From the NCBI GenBank assembly GCA_963739395.1, contig CAVUAE010000001.1:1364001-1428000 (forward strand): 64,000 nucleotides of DNA, read 5' to 3'. Each line of letters begins with the position of its first letter. Position 1 is the stretch's first letter. The translations under genes and the position numbers were made by a program. The stretch comes from RBG-13-51-18 sp963739395 (GTDB lineage Bacteria; Chloroflexota; Dehalococcoidia; Dehalococcoidales; RBG-16-60-22). Positions 8,792 through 17,348 of the stretch are shown in pieces. The notes beneath the pieces are model-generated. The model saw nothing but the letters and a program-made list of their open reading frames with translations, searched no databases and had not been told where the DNA came from.

Positions 8792-10009
8792 TTGAAAAAG
8801 TTTTTTGTAATATTTGCCAGCCAGGCTTTTTCTATATTCGGTAGCCAGGTAGCGGGATTTGCGTTAGCCTGGTACATCACCAAATCAACCGGTTCTGCCG
8901 CCATACTCTCCACTGCCCTTATGGTGATGTTGATACCGCAAATTGTGCTGGGACCCCTCATTGGACCTTTTATCGACCGGTGGAACCGTAAAAAGATAAT
9001 GATTTACTCCGACCTTATCGTTGCGTTATTAACTTTTGTGCTGGTCATCCTTTTCTATACTAAAACCATCCAATTGTGGCATATCTATTTAATCATGGCA
9101 GGCAGGTCTATCAGCGGTACGTTCCAGGGTCCGGCGATGATGGCTTCCTTTACGACTATCGTGCCGGAACAACATTTGACCAGAGCTTATGGGCTGAATA
9201 CCATGCTTTCAGGGCTCCTTAATGTCGTTGCTCCACCCGTCGGCGCTTTTCTTATGGAAATGTGGCCAATGGAGGGCGTCATGGCAATAGATGTTGTCAC
9301 TGCCGCCATCGCCATAGGCATATTAATTACCCTAGAGATACCGCAGCCGACACGCACTACCCTAACCGCTAAAATGAATATCATTGGTGATATGATGCAG
9401 AGTTTCCGCTACCTCTGGTCGCGCCGCGGTTTAGCTAATCTCTTTATTATTGCTGCTTTACTAAACTTCTTTAGCGTACCGCCAGGGATGATGTTTCCCG
9501 TGCTCGTAAAAGACCACCTTGCCGGCGATGTAATAAAGCTGGGGTGGCTCGGTTCTGCTTCAGGCGTAGGCACTATTTTAGGGGGTGCATTAATAGGGGT
9601 ATGGGGCGGCTTTAAAAAGCGTATCTATACTGCTTTAATGGGGGTCGCGATACTTGGTCTTTGCACAGTCGGCATTGGTTTTACGTCTGAAAGTACTTAT
9701 TACTTTATTATCGCTACCGTGCTGATAATGGGAGCAAGTATAGCTATTGCTAACTCGCCGCTACCGGCGATTATGAATTCCGTTGTTGCGAGGGACATGC
9801 AGGGTCGGATTTTTTCACTGATAGGTTCGGTATGCAATATGATGATACCAATTGGTCTGGCAATAGCCGGGCCGGTAGCGGACGTTGTGGGAATAAGATG
9901 GATATATTGGGTAGGTGGCGCGGCCTTCTTCGTCATCTTGCCGCTGGCTATGTTAAATAAGCCACTGATGAACGTGGAAAATCTAAAGCCGGAAGATAGC
10001 GTTACTTAA
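8792..10009 (+). CDS. MFS efflux transporter, copy 2
   Basis: This is a 405-residue major facilitator, paralogous along its length to the genes on both sides. The TTG start is set by the conserved beginning MKKFFVIFASQA and a GGGGGAG ribosome binding site 8 bases upstream. The signature loop GPFIDRWNRKKIMIYSDL follows helix 2, and NSVVARDMQGRIFSL lies near the C-terminal half. Twelve hydrophobic segments are visible. It has its own promoter and leader, and copy 3 follows 29 bp later, so 2 and 3 should be cotranscribed. Such exporters often handle drugs, bile acids or siderophores, but nothing here identifies the substrate. Confidence 0.93.
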   Translation: MKKFFVIFASQAFSIFGSQVAGFALAWYITKSTGSAAILSTALMVMLIPQIVLGPLIGPFIDRWNRKKIMIYSDLIVALLTFVLVILFYTKTIQLWHIYLIMAGRSISGTFQGPAMMASFTTIVPEQHLTRAYGLNTMLSGLLNVVAPPVGAFLMEMWPMEGVMAIDVVTAAIAIGILITLEIPQPTRTTLTAKMNIIGDMMQSFRYLWSRRGLANLFIIAALLNFFSVPPGMMFPVLVKDHLAGDVIKLGWLGSASGVGTILGGALIGVWGGFKKRIYTALMGVAILGLCTVGIGFTSESTYYFIIATVLIMGASIAIANSPLPAIMNSVVARDMQGRIFSLIGSVCNMMIPIGLAIAGPVADVVGIRWIYWVGGAAFFVILPLAMLNKPLMNVENLKPEDSVT

Positions 10010-10038
10010 ACAACTTTCATTACGAGGGAATAACTGCA

Positions 10039-11262
10039 TTGAAAAAGTTCTTGGTAATATTTGCCAGCCAGGCGGCTTCTATGTTCGGCAGTTCTGTCGG
10101 GGGTTTTGCTCTTGCCTGGTATATGGCAAAGGAAACCGGCTCCGCGACGGTACTCGCCACGGCAATGATGATAGGTTATATCCCCGCTATTGTCTTGGGG
10201 CCTTTTATCGGACCGTTCATCGACCGCTGGAATCGCAAGAAAATCATGATCTACGGCGACCTCGTCACGGCGCTTCTGTCGCTGGTGCTGGTAATTTTGT
10301 TCTGGACACATAATATACAAATCTGGCACATATACGTTATCAATGCATGCCGTTCCATAAGCGGGTCTTTCCAATGGCCGGCAATGGCTGCTTCTATACC
10401 TATGATTGTGCCGGAGAAACACCTGACGCGGGCTAATGGTCTGACCATGATGCTTAATGGCATCATCAACCTCATCGGGCCGCCGGCTGGGGCTTTCCTC
10501 ATGGAAGTATTAGCCATACAGTGGGTGCTTGCCGTAGATATCATCACCGCCGCTATCGCTATCGGATGCCTGATACCTCTGGTAATTCCCCAACCGCCGC
10601 GCACTACTTTAACGGCCAAACCCAACATCATCGGGGACATGGTACAGGGCTTCCGCTACATCGCCTCCTGGCGGGGGCTACTCTTCCTTTTCATCCTTTT
10701 CTCTCTGATGAACTTCTTCGGTGCTCCGATATCTGCTTTGATGCCTATCTTCGTCACTAATCACCTGAACGGCGAAGTTCTAAAATTAGGCTGGCTTCAA
10801 ACGGCGTTCGGTGCGGGCGTCATCGCCGGAGGGCTTATCCTGGGGGTGTGGGGCGGATTCAAACGGCGTATCCTTTCCAGTTTCGCATTTATTGTCGTTA
10901 GCTCTGTCGCCACTATTGTCTTCAGCTTTATCGACATCAGAACTTACTGGCTGGGTCTGGCCATGCTCTTGATCATCGGGATAGATAACGCCTTTATCAA
11001 CGGCCCGCTTAACGCCGTGCTACAATCGGTCGTCGCTAGAGACGTGCAGGGAAGAATATTTTCCTTGTTGGGCTCAATTTCCGGCGGGATGATACCACTG
11101 GGGCTTGCGGTATCCGGTCCAGTGACTGATGCCATCGGAGTACGTACGGTCTTTCTCATCTCAGGTATAGCTACGTTGGTACTGGCGGTGGCAGGATTCG
11201 CTTCTCGCGACCTGATGACTATAGAAAACCGGAAACCAGAAGACCAGTTGATAAAGAACTAA
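10039..11262 (+). CDS. MFS efflux transporter, copy 3
   Basis: This is the third tandem paralog, 407 residues with 12 predicted helices. It starts at TTG with GAGGG upstream, as in copy 2. The motifs GPFIDRWNRKKIMIYGDL and SVVARDVQGRIFSLLGS match the other two copies. It ends 4 bp before the convergent ffh stop, with no clear terminator between them. The three genes probably arose by local duplication and then diverged in their membrane helices. Confidence 0.93.
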   Translation: MKKFLVIFASQAASMFGSSVGGFALAWYMAKETGSATVLATAMMIGYIPAIVLGPFIGPFIDRWNRKKIMIYGDLVTALLSLVLVILFWTHNIQIWHIYVINACRSISGSFQWPAMAASIPMIVPEKHLTRANGLTMMLNGIINLIGPPAGAFLMEVLAIQWVLAVDIITAAIAIGCLIPLVIPQPPRTTLTAKPNIIGDMVQGFRYIASWRGLLFLFILFSLMNFFGAPISALMPIFVTNHLNGEVLKLGWLQTAFGAGVIAGGLILGVWGGFKRRILSSFAFIVVSSVATIVFSFIDIRTYWLGLAMLLIIGIDNAFINGPLNAVLQSVVARDVQGRIFSLLGSISGGMIPLGLAVSGPVTDAIGVRTVFLISGIATLVLAVAGFASRDLMTIENRKPEDQLIKN

Positions 11263-11266
11263 TAGA

Positions 11267-12610
11267 CTAGTTTGACATTTTCCCGAACATCCCCATCATG
11301 TTCTTAGGGAGTTTGCCGCCCGCACCCATCTTCATGAGTTTTTGCATCTGGGCGAACTGATTAATCAGCTGGTTGATATCATGTGTAGCGGTGCCGCTGC
11401 CTTTAGCGATGCGCTTACGCCGGCTTCCGCCGATTATCGAGGGATTAGCCCTTTCCTGTGGCGTCATGGACTGAATAATTGCCTCGACTTTTTTCATCTG
11501 GGCTTCCTGTGCGCCTTCCGGCAGCTGGGCTGATATTTTATTCATGCCCGGTAGCATATCCGCCAGCTGGGCGATAGGCCCCATTTTCTTGATGGCTTTT
11601 AGCTGTTCCAGCAGGTCTTCCAGCGTGAAGGCGGACTTTTGTATCTTCTTTTGTAGCTCCAGCGCCTTCTTCTCATCGAGGGTTTTTTCCGCTTTCTCGA
11701 TGAAGGTAAGGACGTCGCCCATGCCCAAGATACGCGAGGCAAGCCTATCGGGATAGAAAGGCTCTAAAGCCTCCACTTTTTCTCCCACCCCAATAAACTT
11801 AATAGGCACCCCGCTTACCCAGCGGATAGATAAAGCCGCCCCGCCCCGCGCGTCGCCGTCCATCTTAGTCATAATGAGTCCCGTCACATTTACTTTGGCG
11901 TGGAACTCCTCCGCCACACGCACGGCATCTTGCCCGGTCATAGCGTCCACTACTAATAAAACCTCGTGAGGCTTAAGGACTTTTTTCACCTGTTCTAGCT
12001 CCGCCATCAATTCCTCGTCAATATGCAGTCGGCCCGCCGTATCAACGATGACATGGGTGGCGGCTATTTTCCTGGCGTTGGATAAAGCATGAGCGCAAAT
12101 GTCTTTTGAGGGGGTTTTGGGGTCTTCAGCGAAGACTGGCACATCAAGCTGGTTGCCGAGAGTAACTAGCTGCTCGATAGCGGCAGGACGTCGGTTATCC
12201 GCGGCAACCAGCATCGGCTTATGTCCCCCGTGCTTAAGCAGAAGCGCTAGCTTGGCGGCGGTAGTGGTCTTACCGCTGCCCTGTAAGCCTACCATCATAA
12301 TAACGGAGGGGGGCTCGGATACAGCCGCCAGCTTGGAGGAAGCGCCGTCGCCGAGAGTTTTAATCAGCTCCTCGTTAACGATTTTGACGATTTGCTGTCC
12401 AGGCGTAAGACTCTCCATCACCTCTTTACCGATGGAACGTTCTTTGACCCTGGTGGTAAAGTCCTTAACTACTTTAAAGTTGACGTCCGCCTCAAGGAGC
12501 GCCAAACGTACCTGCCGCATAGCTTCATCGATGTCTTTTTCCGTGAGTTTGCCGCGGCTGCCCAATAAGCGAAAGACGGCATTCAGCTTTTCCGCGAGAA
12601 TTTCAAACAT
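11267..12610 (-). CDS. ffh: signal recognition particle GTPase
   Basis: Ffh binds signal peptides and SRP RNA and delivers ribosomes to FtsY at the membrane. The 447 residues comprise the N domain, the G domain with the P-loop GLQGSGKTTTAAKLA, DTAGRL, and the G4 region TKMDGDARGGA, then the methionine-rich M domain with the RNA-binding GSRRKRIAKGSGT. The start codon lies only 8 bases after a -10 box and has no ribosome binding site, so the mRNA is probably leaderless. In many bacteria rpsP follows ffh; here rpsP is 39 kb away. Confidence 0.98.
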   Translation of the reverse strand: MFEILAEKLNAVFRLLGSRGKLTEKDIDEAMRQVRLALLEADVNFKVVKDFTTRVKERSIGKEVMESLTPGQQIVKIVNEELIKTLGDGASSKLAAVSEPPSVIMMVGLQGSGKTTTAAKLALLLKHGGHKPMLVAADNRRPAAIEQLVTLGNQLDVPVFAEDPKTPSKDICAHALSNARKIAATHVIVDTAGRLHIDEELMAELEQVKKVLKPHEVLLVVDAMTGQDAVRVAEEFHAKVNVTGLIMTKMDGDARGGAALSIRWVSGVPIKFIGVGEKVEALEPFYPDRLASRILGMGDVLTFIEKAEKTLDEKKALELQKKIQKSAFTLEDLLEQLKAIKKMGPIAQLADMLPGMNKISAQLPEGAQEAQMKKVEAIIQSMTPQERANPSIIGGSRRKRIAKGSGTATHDINQLINQFAQMQKLMKMGAGGKLPKNMMGMFGKMSN

Positions 12611-12618
12611 ACGATTTA

Positions 12619-12648
12619 ATTATAAGGGGAGAAGGTAAAAGAGGGCAA
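12619..12648 (-). promoter_or_regulatory. ffh promoter placing the transcript start at the ATG
   Basis: On the minus strand TTGCCC (12643-12648), an 18-bp spacer and TATAAT (12619-12624) precede ffh. Only 8 bases separate the -10 box from the ATG at 12610, so transcription should start at, or one or two bases before, the start codon. Confidence 0.65.
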
Positions 12649-12695
12649 GGAGTAAAATAAATATATTTCTTTTATTTAATGTTTATATTAGATAT

Positions 12696-13526
12696 TTATT
12701 GATTATGAATTTGCTGAATTGCTAGCCTTATAAATAACCCAGTCATATATGTAAAAGCTTCGACTTCATTACGCTTTGGTGATGGTCTTTCTACACCTTC
12801 CTGGACTCCATGCCTATATTCGTTTGCATATTCTATATAATCCCCTAGCATTTTACGATAGTATTTACTTAGCCCTAGAACACTAATGAATTTCTCCTTG
12901 TTACCAGAAAGGTCATTATCGTTTTTTAACGTGATTTTTACCATAGCTTCTAATGATTCATATATATCTGTAATAACATCGGAAAGTAAAGCAGGTTTAT
13001 CAATTGAGTCAAGAAAATGCGATAAACCTTTTTCAAATGGTGTTAAAACTGTAGCATAGCCATATTGGGAAAGCCATTGTAGGGTTTCATTTATCAAAAC
13101 TGTATCTAGTTGTTTTGCGCCACTAGGTCGAAAAATTCCATTTTGCCATGTTATTCCTAAATCTACTTCACTATCATTAACTAAAGTAGAAATTATTGAA
13201 TCAAGATATTGTTTTTGAGATTTACGTGGTAAAATTCTATAAGATATTTCAAGAGCTTTTAAGCATCTATGAAAAATATAATTATGATAAAATGCAAATG
13301 TATTAGTTACATCAAATATCTCGCCAAATTCATTTGCTATTGCCCATAAAATTCTTCCATAATATACGCTTATATTAACTTTTTTACGATTTAAAAAGAA
13401 ATTTTTTACTATGATATTATCTACACGATTGATGAACGCCCTTTTAGCTTCATCAATATTAGATGTAATATTAAAACGATTTTCAAATGAAGGGACTGGA
13501 TTTTGTTGGTTTAATTTTTCAGACAT
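12696..13526 (-). CDS. orphan protein with HEPN/Abi-C-like C-terminus
   Basis: This 276-residue protein is not confidently recognised. It is mostly alpha-helical by composition. The C-terminal third (residues ~185-275: DIYESLEAMVKITL, then YANEYRHG at 233-240, then an E-x-E-A-F helix) resembles the C-terminal domain of abortive-infection proteins, a HEPN-related all-helical fold in which an RH pair follows a helix. The gene sits in a markedly A+T-rich pocket between ffh and sbcC, unlike its neighbours in base use, and has its own promoter. I infer a possible RNase-type defence effector; a regulatory or unrelated helical protein is also possible. Confidence 0.7.
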   Translation of the reverse strand: MSEKLNQQNPVPSFENRFNITSNIDEAKRAFINRVDNIIVKNFFLNRKKVNISVYYGRILWAIANEFGEIFDVTNTFAFYHNYIFHRCLKALEISYRILPRKSQKQYLDSIISTLVNDSEVDLGITWQNGIFRPSGAKQLDTVLINETLQWLSQYGYATVLTPFEKGLSHFLDSIDKPALLSDVITDIYESLEAMVKITLKNDNDLSGNKEKFISVLGLSKYYRKMLGDYIEYANEYRHGVQEGVERPSPKRNEVEAFTYMTGLFIRLAIQQIHNQ

Positions 13527-13562
13527 AGTTCAATTATTATCGATGTAGCAATATTGAATAAT

Positions 13563-13591
13563 AGTATAATCTAAAAAACTTTGATATTCAA
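13563..13591 (-). promoter_or_regulatory. promoter of the HEPN-like orphan
   Basis: On the minus strand TTGAAT (13586-13591), a 17-bp spacer and TATACT (13563-13568) precede the ATG at 13526 by about 36 bases. Confidence 0.55.
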
Positions 13592-13633
13592 TCAATATAA
13601 CAAAACATTAATCCATTAATGGTTTCTGTTTAC

Positions 13634-13664
13634 TTGGTTTTTCCCCGCAAGGACATGCTACAAT
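13634..13664 (+). promoter_or_regulatory. extended -10 promoter abutting sbcC
   Basis: TGCTACAAT is an extended -10 (hexamer TACAAT at 13659-13664) with a weak TTGGTT (13634-13639) upstream. The sbcC ATG lies 9 bases after the hexamer and lacks a ribosome binding site, indicating a leaderless or near-leaderless message. Confidence 0.5.
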
Positions 13665-13673
13665 AATGTCGGT

Positions 13674-16264
13674 ATGATACCCGTCCGCTTAAAGATGCGC
13701 AACTTCATGTGCTACCGTGATAATGTCCCAGTGCTGGACTTCACGGGCATCCATCTCGCCTGCCTTTCCGGCGATAACGGCAATGGCAAATCCGCTATCA
13801 TCGACGCTATAACCTGGGCGTTATGGGGCAAAGCCCGCGCCGCCAGCGATGACGACCTTATCCATACCACGCAGTCGGAAATGGAGGTGGAGTTCGAGTT
13901 CAACATCGGCGACCAGCTTTATCGCATCATCCGCAAGCGTTCTCGACCTAAAAAGCAGCGGGGGGCAGGACAATCTTCACTTGAGTTTCAGATAAGCAGC
14001 GTCCTTCCAGGGAAGGATTTCCGTCCCATCACGGGCAACACCATGGCCGATACGCAGCAACAAATAGTCAAGGTCTTGCATATGGATTACGATACCTTTA
14101 TCAACAGCGCTTACTTACGCCAGGGACATGCCGATGAGTTCACCACGCGTAAACCGGCGGAACGTAAGGAAGTGCTGGGCAGTATTCTTGGACTGGATGT
14201 CTATGACCAGCTGGAAGAGCAGGCTAAAGAAAGCGTAAAACAATTTGAAGCTGATAACGTCCAGTTGGAAACCACGATACAGGACATTAGCATCGAGTTG
14301 GCACAAAAGCCGGACTTCGAAGTCGAATTAGAAAAAGCGCAAAAAGCACTTGTCAGTATCGAAGTAGTGGTAAAGGAAAAGGAAACATCGCTTAATAAAC
14401 TGCGGCAACAAAAAGAGTCTCTAGAAGTTAAGAAGGCACAGCTTGACGAGCTTGAGGCGCGTATTAACACCAGCCAAAGTAACCTCCAGCGTTGGGAAGA
14501 GCAGGCGACGCAGCATCAGACTAGAATAACGCAATACCAGGAATCAATCGGGCGGAAGGCAGAAATTGAAGCTGGATACATTCAGTATACTGAAGTGAAA
14601 AAGACTGTCGATGAACTCGACCGTAAGTTCCGCCAATCGGTTGCGCTGGAAAAGCAAAAGAACAACTTGACCGCGTTGTCGAGCAGGCTAAAAACGAATT
14701 TTTAAAAAACCATGCCGTAATCGCAAGTAGTATTCGTGAATACGATAAAAAAAGCCAGATGCTACCCGAGCTAAAGTCCCAACTAAACCAGGCGCATGCG
14801 CAAACCAAAAACCTTGAAGAAGCGGAAGCAAATATCCACAAACAAGAGCAATCCGCCCGAGAAGTGCAGTCTCAAATCAGCCTCTTAAATGCCGACGACG
14901 TACGCCTGGAAAAGGAAATCGGCGAGGCAGTGGAAAAGTTGGAGATGATTGCCAGTCATAACGCTTTTCACACCGAAGCAAAGTGCCCCCTCTGTGAGCA
15001 GGAGCTGACTAAAGAAGCATTGGAATTAATTACCGTTAAATACGCTAAAGAAAAACGAGAAAAAACTAACCTGTTAAACAAGAATCAGGAGAGTCTTAAA
15101 CAGAAAAAGACAGAATACGATACCTTGATGAAAGAAAAAGCTAAGCTGGAAACACTAATAAATCAGGAGAAGACGAAAATACAAGGTCAGATTGGCGCTA
15201 TTACCAAAGAAATCAGCAGTATCGAAGCAGAAAACGAAAAACTGATAAATCTCAAGAATGACCTAGGCAGTATTGAAGAGCAATTAGCCAAGAGAAATTA
15301 CGCGCTTAGCGAGCAGCAAAGTATAACGGCTATCGAAACTGATTTAAGCAAGCTGGGGTACGATGCGGCAAAACACGAGCAAGCGCAACAACAAATCAAG
15401 CAACTCGAGGCTTTCCAGCGCGAGAAAGTTATGCTGGGTGAAGGCGAAAAACTCATTGACCAGGAAAAAGAGTTGGTAAAAAAAGCCGGAGAATACGTGC
15501 AGGCTTCACGTGAAAGTATAAAGTCCGATAAACAGAAAAAAGAAACCCTGGCAGCGGAAATTACACAATTGCCCCAGTTACGCGAGGAGCTAGCTGCAGC
15601 AGAATCCGAATACAAAGACGTTAATGCGCAGCGCAGCCAGGCACAGGAGGGAGTTGGAGTGGTCCGGTCAAAGCTGCAGCGCCTTGCTGACTTGGAAGCG
15701 AAGAAGAAGGAAAAGGAATCGCAGATATCAAAGTCATCAAAGGAAGCCAGCATTTACCGCGAGCTTGCTAAAGCCTTCGGTAAAATGGGTATACAGGCCT
15801 TGCTTATCGAACAAGCGCTGCCGGAAATCGCTGTTGAAGCTAACCGTCTATTAAGTCGGCTGACCGACGGAAGAATGACCGTTGATTTTAAAACGCAAAA
15901 GGAAACAAAAAAAGGAACTATACAGGAGATATTGGATATCGTCATCGGTGATGAATTGGGGACACGCAGTTATGAGATGTTCAGCGGCGGCGAGGCTTTC
16001 CGTATTAACTTCGCCGTGCGCATTGCTCTCTCCAGGCTGCTGGCGAAACGTGCCGGTGCACCATTACCTACCCTGATAATCGATGAGGGGTTCGGAACAC
16101 AAGACAGCACGGGTATGGAGAAGCTGAAAGAGGCGATTAACTCAATACAGAATGACTTTGAAAAGATACTGGTGATTACTCACATGGATGAGTTGAAAGA
16201 TGCTTTCCAAACTCGTATTGATGTAGTTAAAACAGCGGCAGGGTCGACGATTTCGGTAAACTAA
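13674..16264 (+). pseudogene. sbcC: sbcC (Rad50-like exonuclease subunit) with one frameshift
   Basis: SbcC is the ATPase/coiled-coil subunit of the SbcCD nuclease, which opens hairpins and DNA ends. The gene is in two frames. Frame one (13674-14705) has the Walker A GDNGNGKSAIIDA and the first coiled coil and ends at a TAA. Frame two continues to 16264 with the zinc hook CPLC, second coiled coil, signature FSGGEAFRINFA and Walker B LPTLIIDEGFG. Adding one base in the A-run at about 14650-14653 rejoins them into 863 residues, the usual family length, with an uninterrupted coiled coil. This is either a sequence error in a homopolymer or a recent mutation. sbcD is not in the window. Confidence 0.9.
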
Positions 16265-16749
16265 GCGGTCTGATCACAAATTAAATGCGTAAGTTCGTTT
16301 TCTTCAATACTGCGGGTAATAGATATTTTGTATTTTTCTATATATTTGTGTAATACCTTATGAAATCTAATGTCCTTGAAAGGGAATAAAAACACTTGCT
16401 GCGGCGCCGCCGGTTGTGGGCCAGCGCCAATTAGGATGTAAACCGGTGTTTTACTATCCATCTCCCGGTATTTATTAAATTCATCGGGCTTGCACCATTC
16501 AACTGACGCGGAGTAATCTCCAATAAGGTATCTGGCATCGGCGTAAAATTCCCGTCCACTTTCGCGTGATTTGTATTTAAGACAAGTGTCTTTCGTTACC
16601 TTAATATTTTCGTCTGTCATATCTGAAGTATTAGGTGAATTAGGCACCAAATCATATTTACTAGCAGGGAACAGACGCCTTCTAATAAAGTACCCAAAGA
16701 TGGGGCTCTTTACACAAATATCAGATGGATTAATCTCATTCATAGCCAT
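16261..16749 (-). CDS. orphan protein, possible nuclease-like fold
   Basis: This 162-residue protein is not recognised. It has an acidic-aromatic central part (YADARYLIGDYS, then WCKPDEFNKY, then TPVYILIGAG with a following FLFPFKDI). The order, a D-x-strand, W/P/Y helix and a strand ending in a glycine turn, recalls small PD-(D/E)xK-type proteins, but this is only a visual resemblance. Its stop overlaps the sbcC stop by 4 bp in convergent orientation. It has its own promoter at 16809-16837. Base composition is A+T-richer than sbcC. Confidence 0.65.
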   Translation of the reverse strand: MAMNEINPSDICVKSPIFGYFIRRRLFPASKYDLVPNSPNTSDMTDENIKVTKDTCLKYKSRESGREFYADARYLIGDYSASVEWCKPDEFNKYREMDSKTPVYILIGAGPQPAAPQQVFLFPFKDIRFHKVLHKYIEKYKISITRSIEENELTHLICDQTA

Positions 16750-16808
16750 ATGCCAAACGCTCTCCTGTTTACGTTTGTAGTAATTCCGACATTTTACACG
16801 TTAACTAT

Positions 16809-16837
16809 AGTATATACCAGTTAGTACGTAATAACAA
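16809..16837 (-). promoter_or_regulatory. promoter of the 16261-16749 orphan
   Basis: On the minus strand TTGTTA (16832-16837), a 17-bp spacer and TATACT (16809-16814) lie 60 bp upstream of the ATG at 16749. The stretch from 16838 to 16976 shows nothing else I can name. Confidence 0.5.
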
Positions 16838-16976
16838 TGCATAAACAGTACTAGTACTAAAGGAAGACAAGGATATTGGACAAATGGGCATTGCTGTTGG
16901 AATCGGAGAGCCTTCTGGGTAAAAAATACGTAATAAAAACTTCTACGGGCAAATAATTAGTATTAAATATGGACTA

Positions 16977-17005
16977 TTGACATTATAAAAGCATATTGTT
17001 AATAT
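16977..17005 (+). promoter_or_regulatory. promoter of the 84-residue orphan
   Basis: TTGACA (16977-16982), 17 bp and TAATAT (17000-17005) lie 34 bp before the ATG at 17039. The same hexamer pair and spacing recur before the gene at 41342. Confidence 0.65.
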
Positions 17006-17038
17006 TATGCAGATATTTTTACATCATAAGGAGGAGAA

Positions 17039-17293
17039 ATGGCTAGTACATATCAAATTATAAAGTTTGTAAAACTGGATATGCCGGATGTTTGGACACT
17101 AAATTCTATAAGTGCTGGGTTTGCAAAATATATCTCAGCAAAGGAGTGTCAGTTTACAGTAGTTTCTGAAGGTGACTCTGGATTATGGTCATATGTATTT
17201 AGCGTCCCGAAAGAAACAACAATCTATGTATTGAACGATATCGTCCATATCCCATCGAAGTACGTAAAGAAAGAGAACGCAAATTGGTTTTAA
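17039..17293 (+). CDS. small orphan protein, 84 residues
   Basis: I do not recognise this protein. It is supported as a gene by a strong promoter and an AAGGAGGAG ribosome binding site 4 bases before the ATG. The sequence is soluble, rich in aromatic residues and valine, with a beta-strand-like middle (CQFTVVSEGDSGLWSYVFSV). It has no signal peptide or membrane segment. It lies alone between two divergent or convergent neighbours in an A+T-rich stretch. Confidence 0.7.
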   Translation: MASTYQIIKFVKLDMPDVWTLNSISAGFAKYISAKECQFTVVSEGDSGLWSYVFSVPKETTIYVLNDIVHIPSKYVKKENANWF

Positions 17294-17348
17294 GTCAAAA
17301 CTATAAATAATATAGATTGAAATTTTGTAAAACAAAGAGTGTGTTAGG

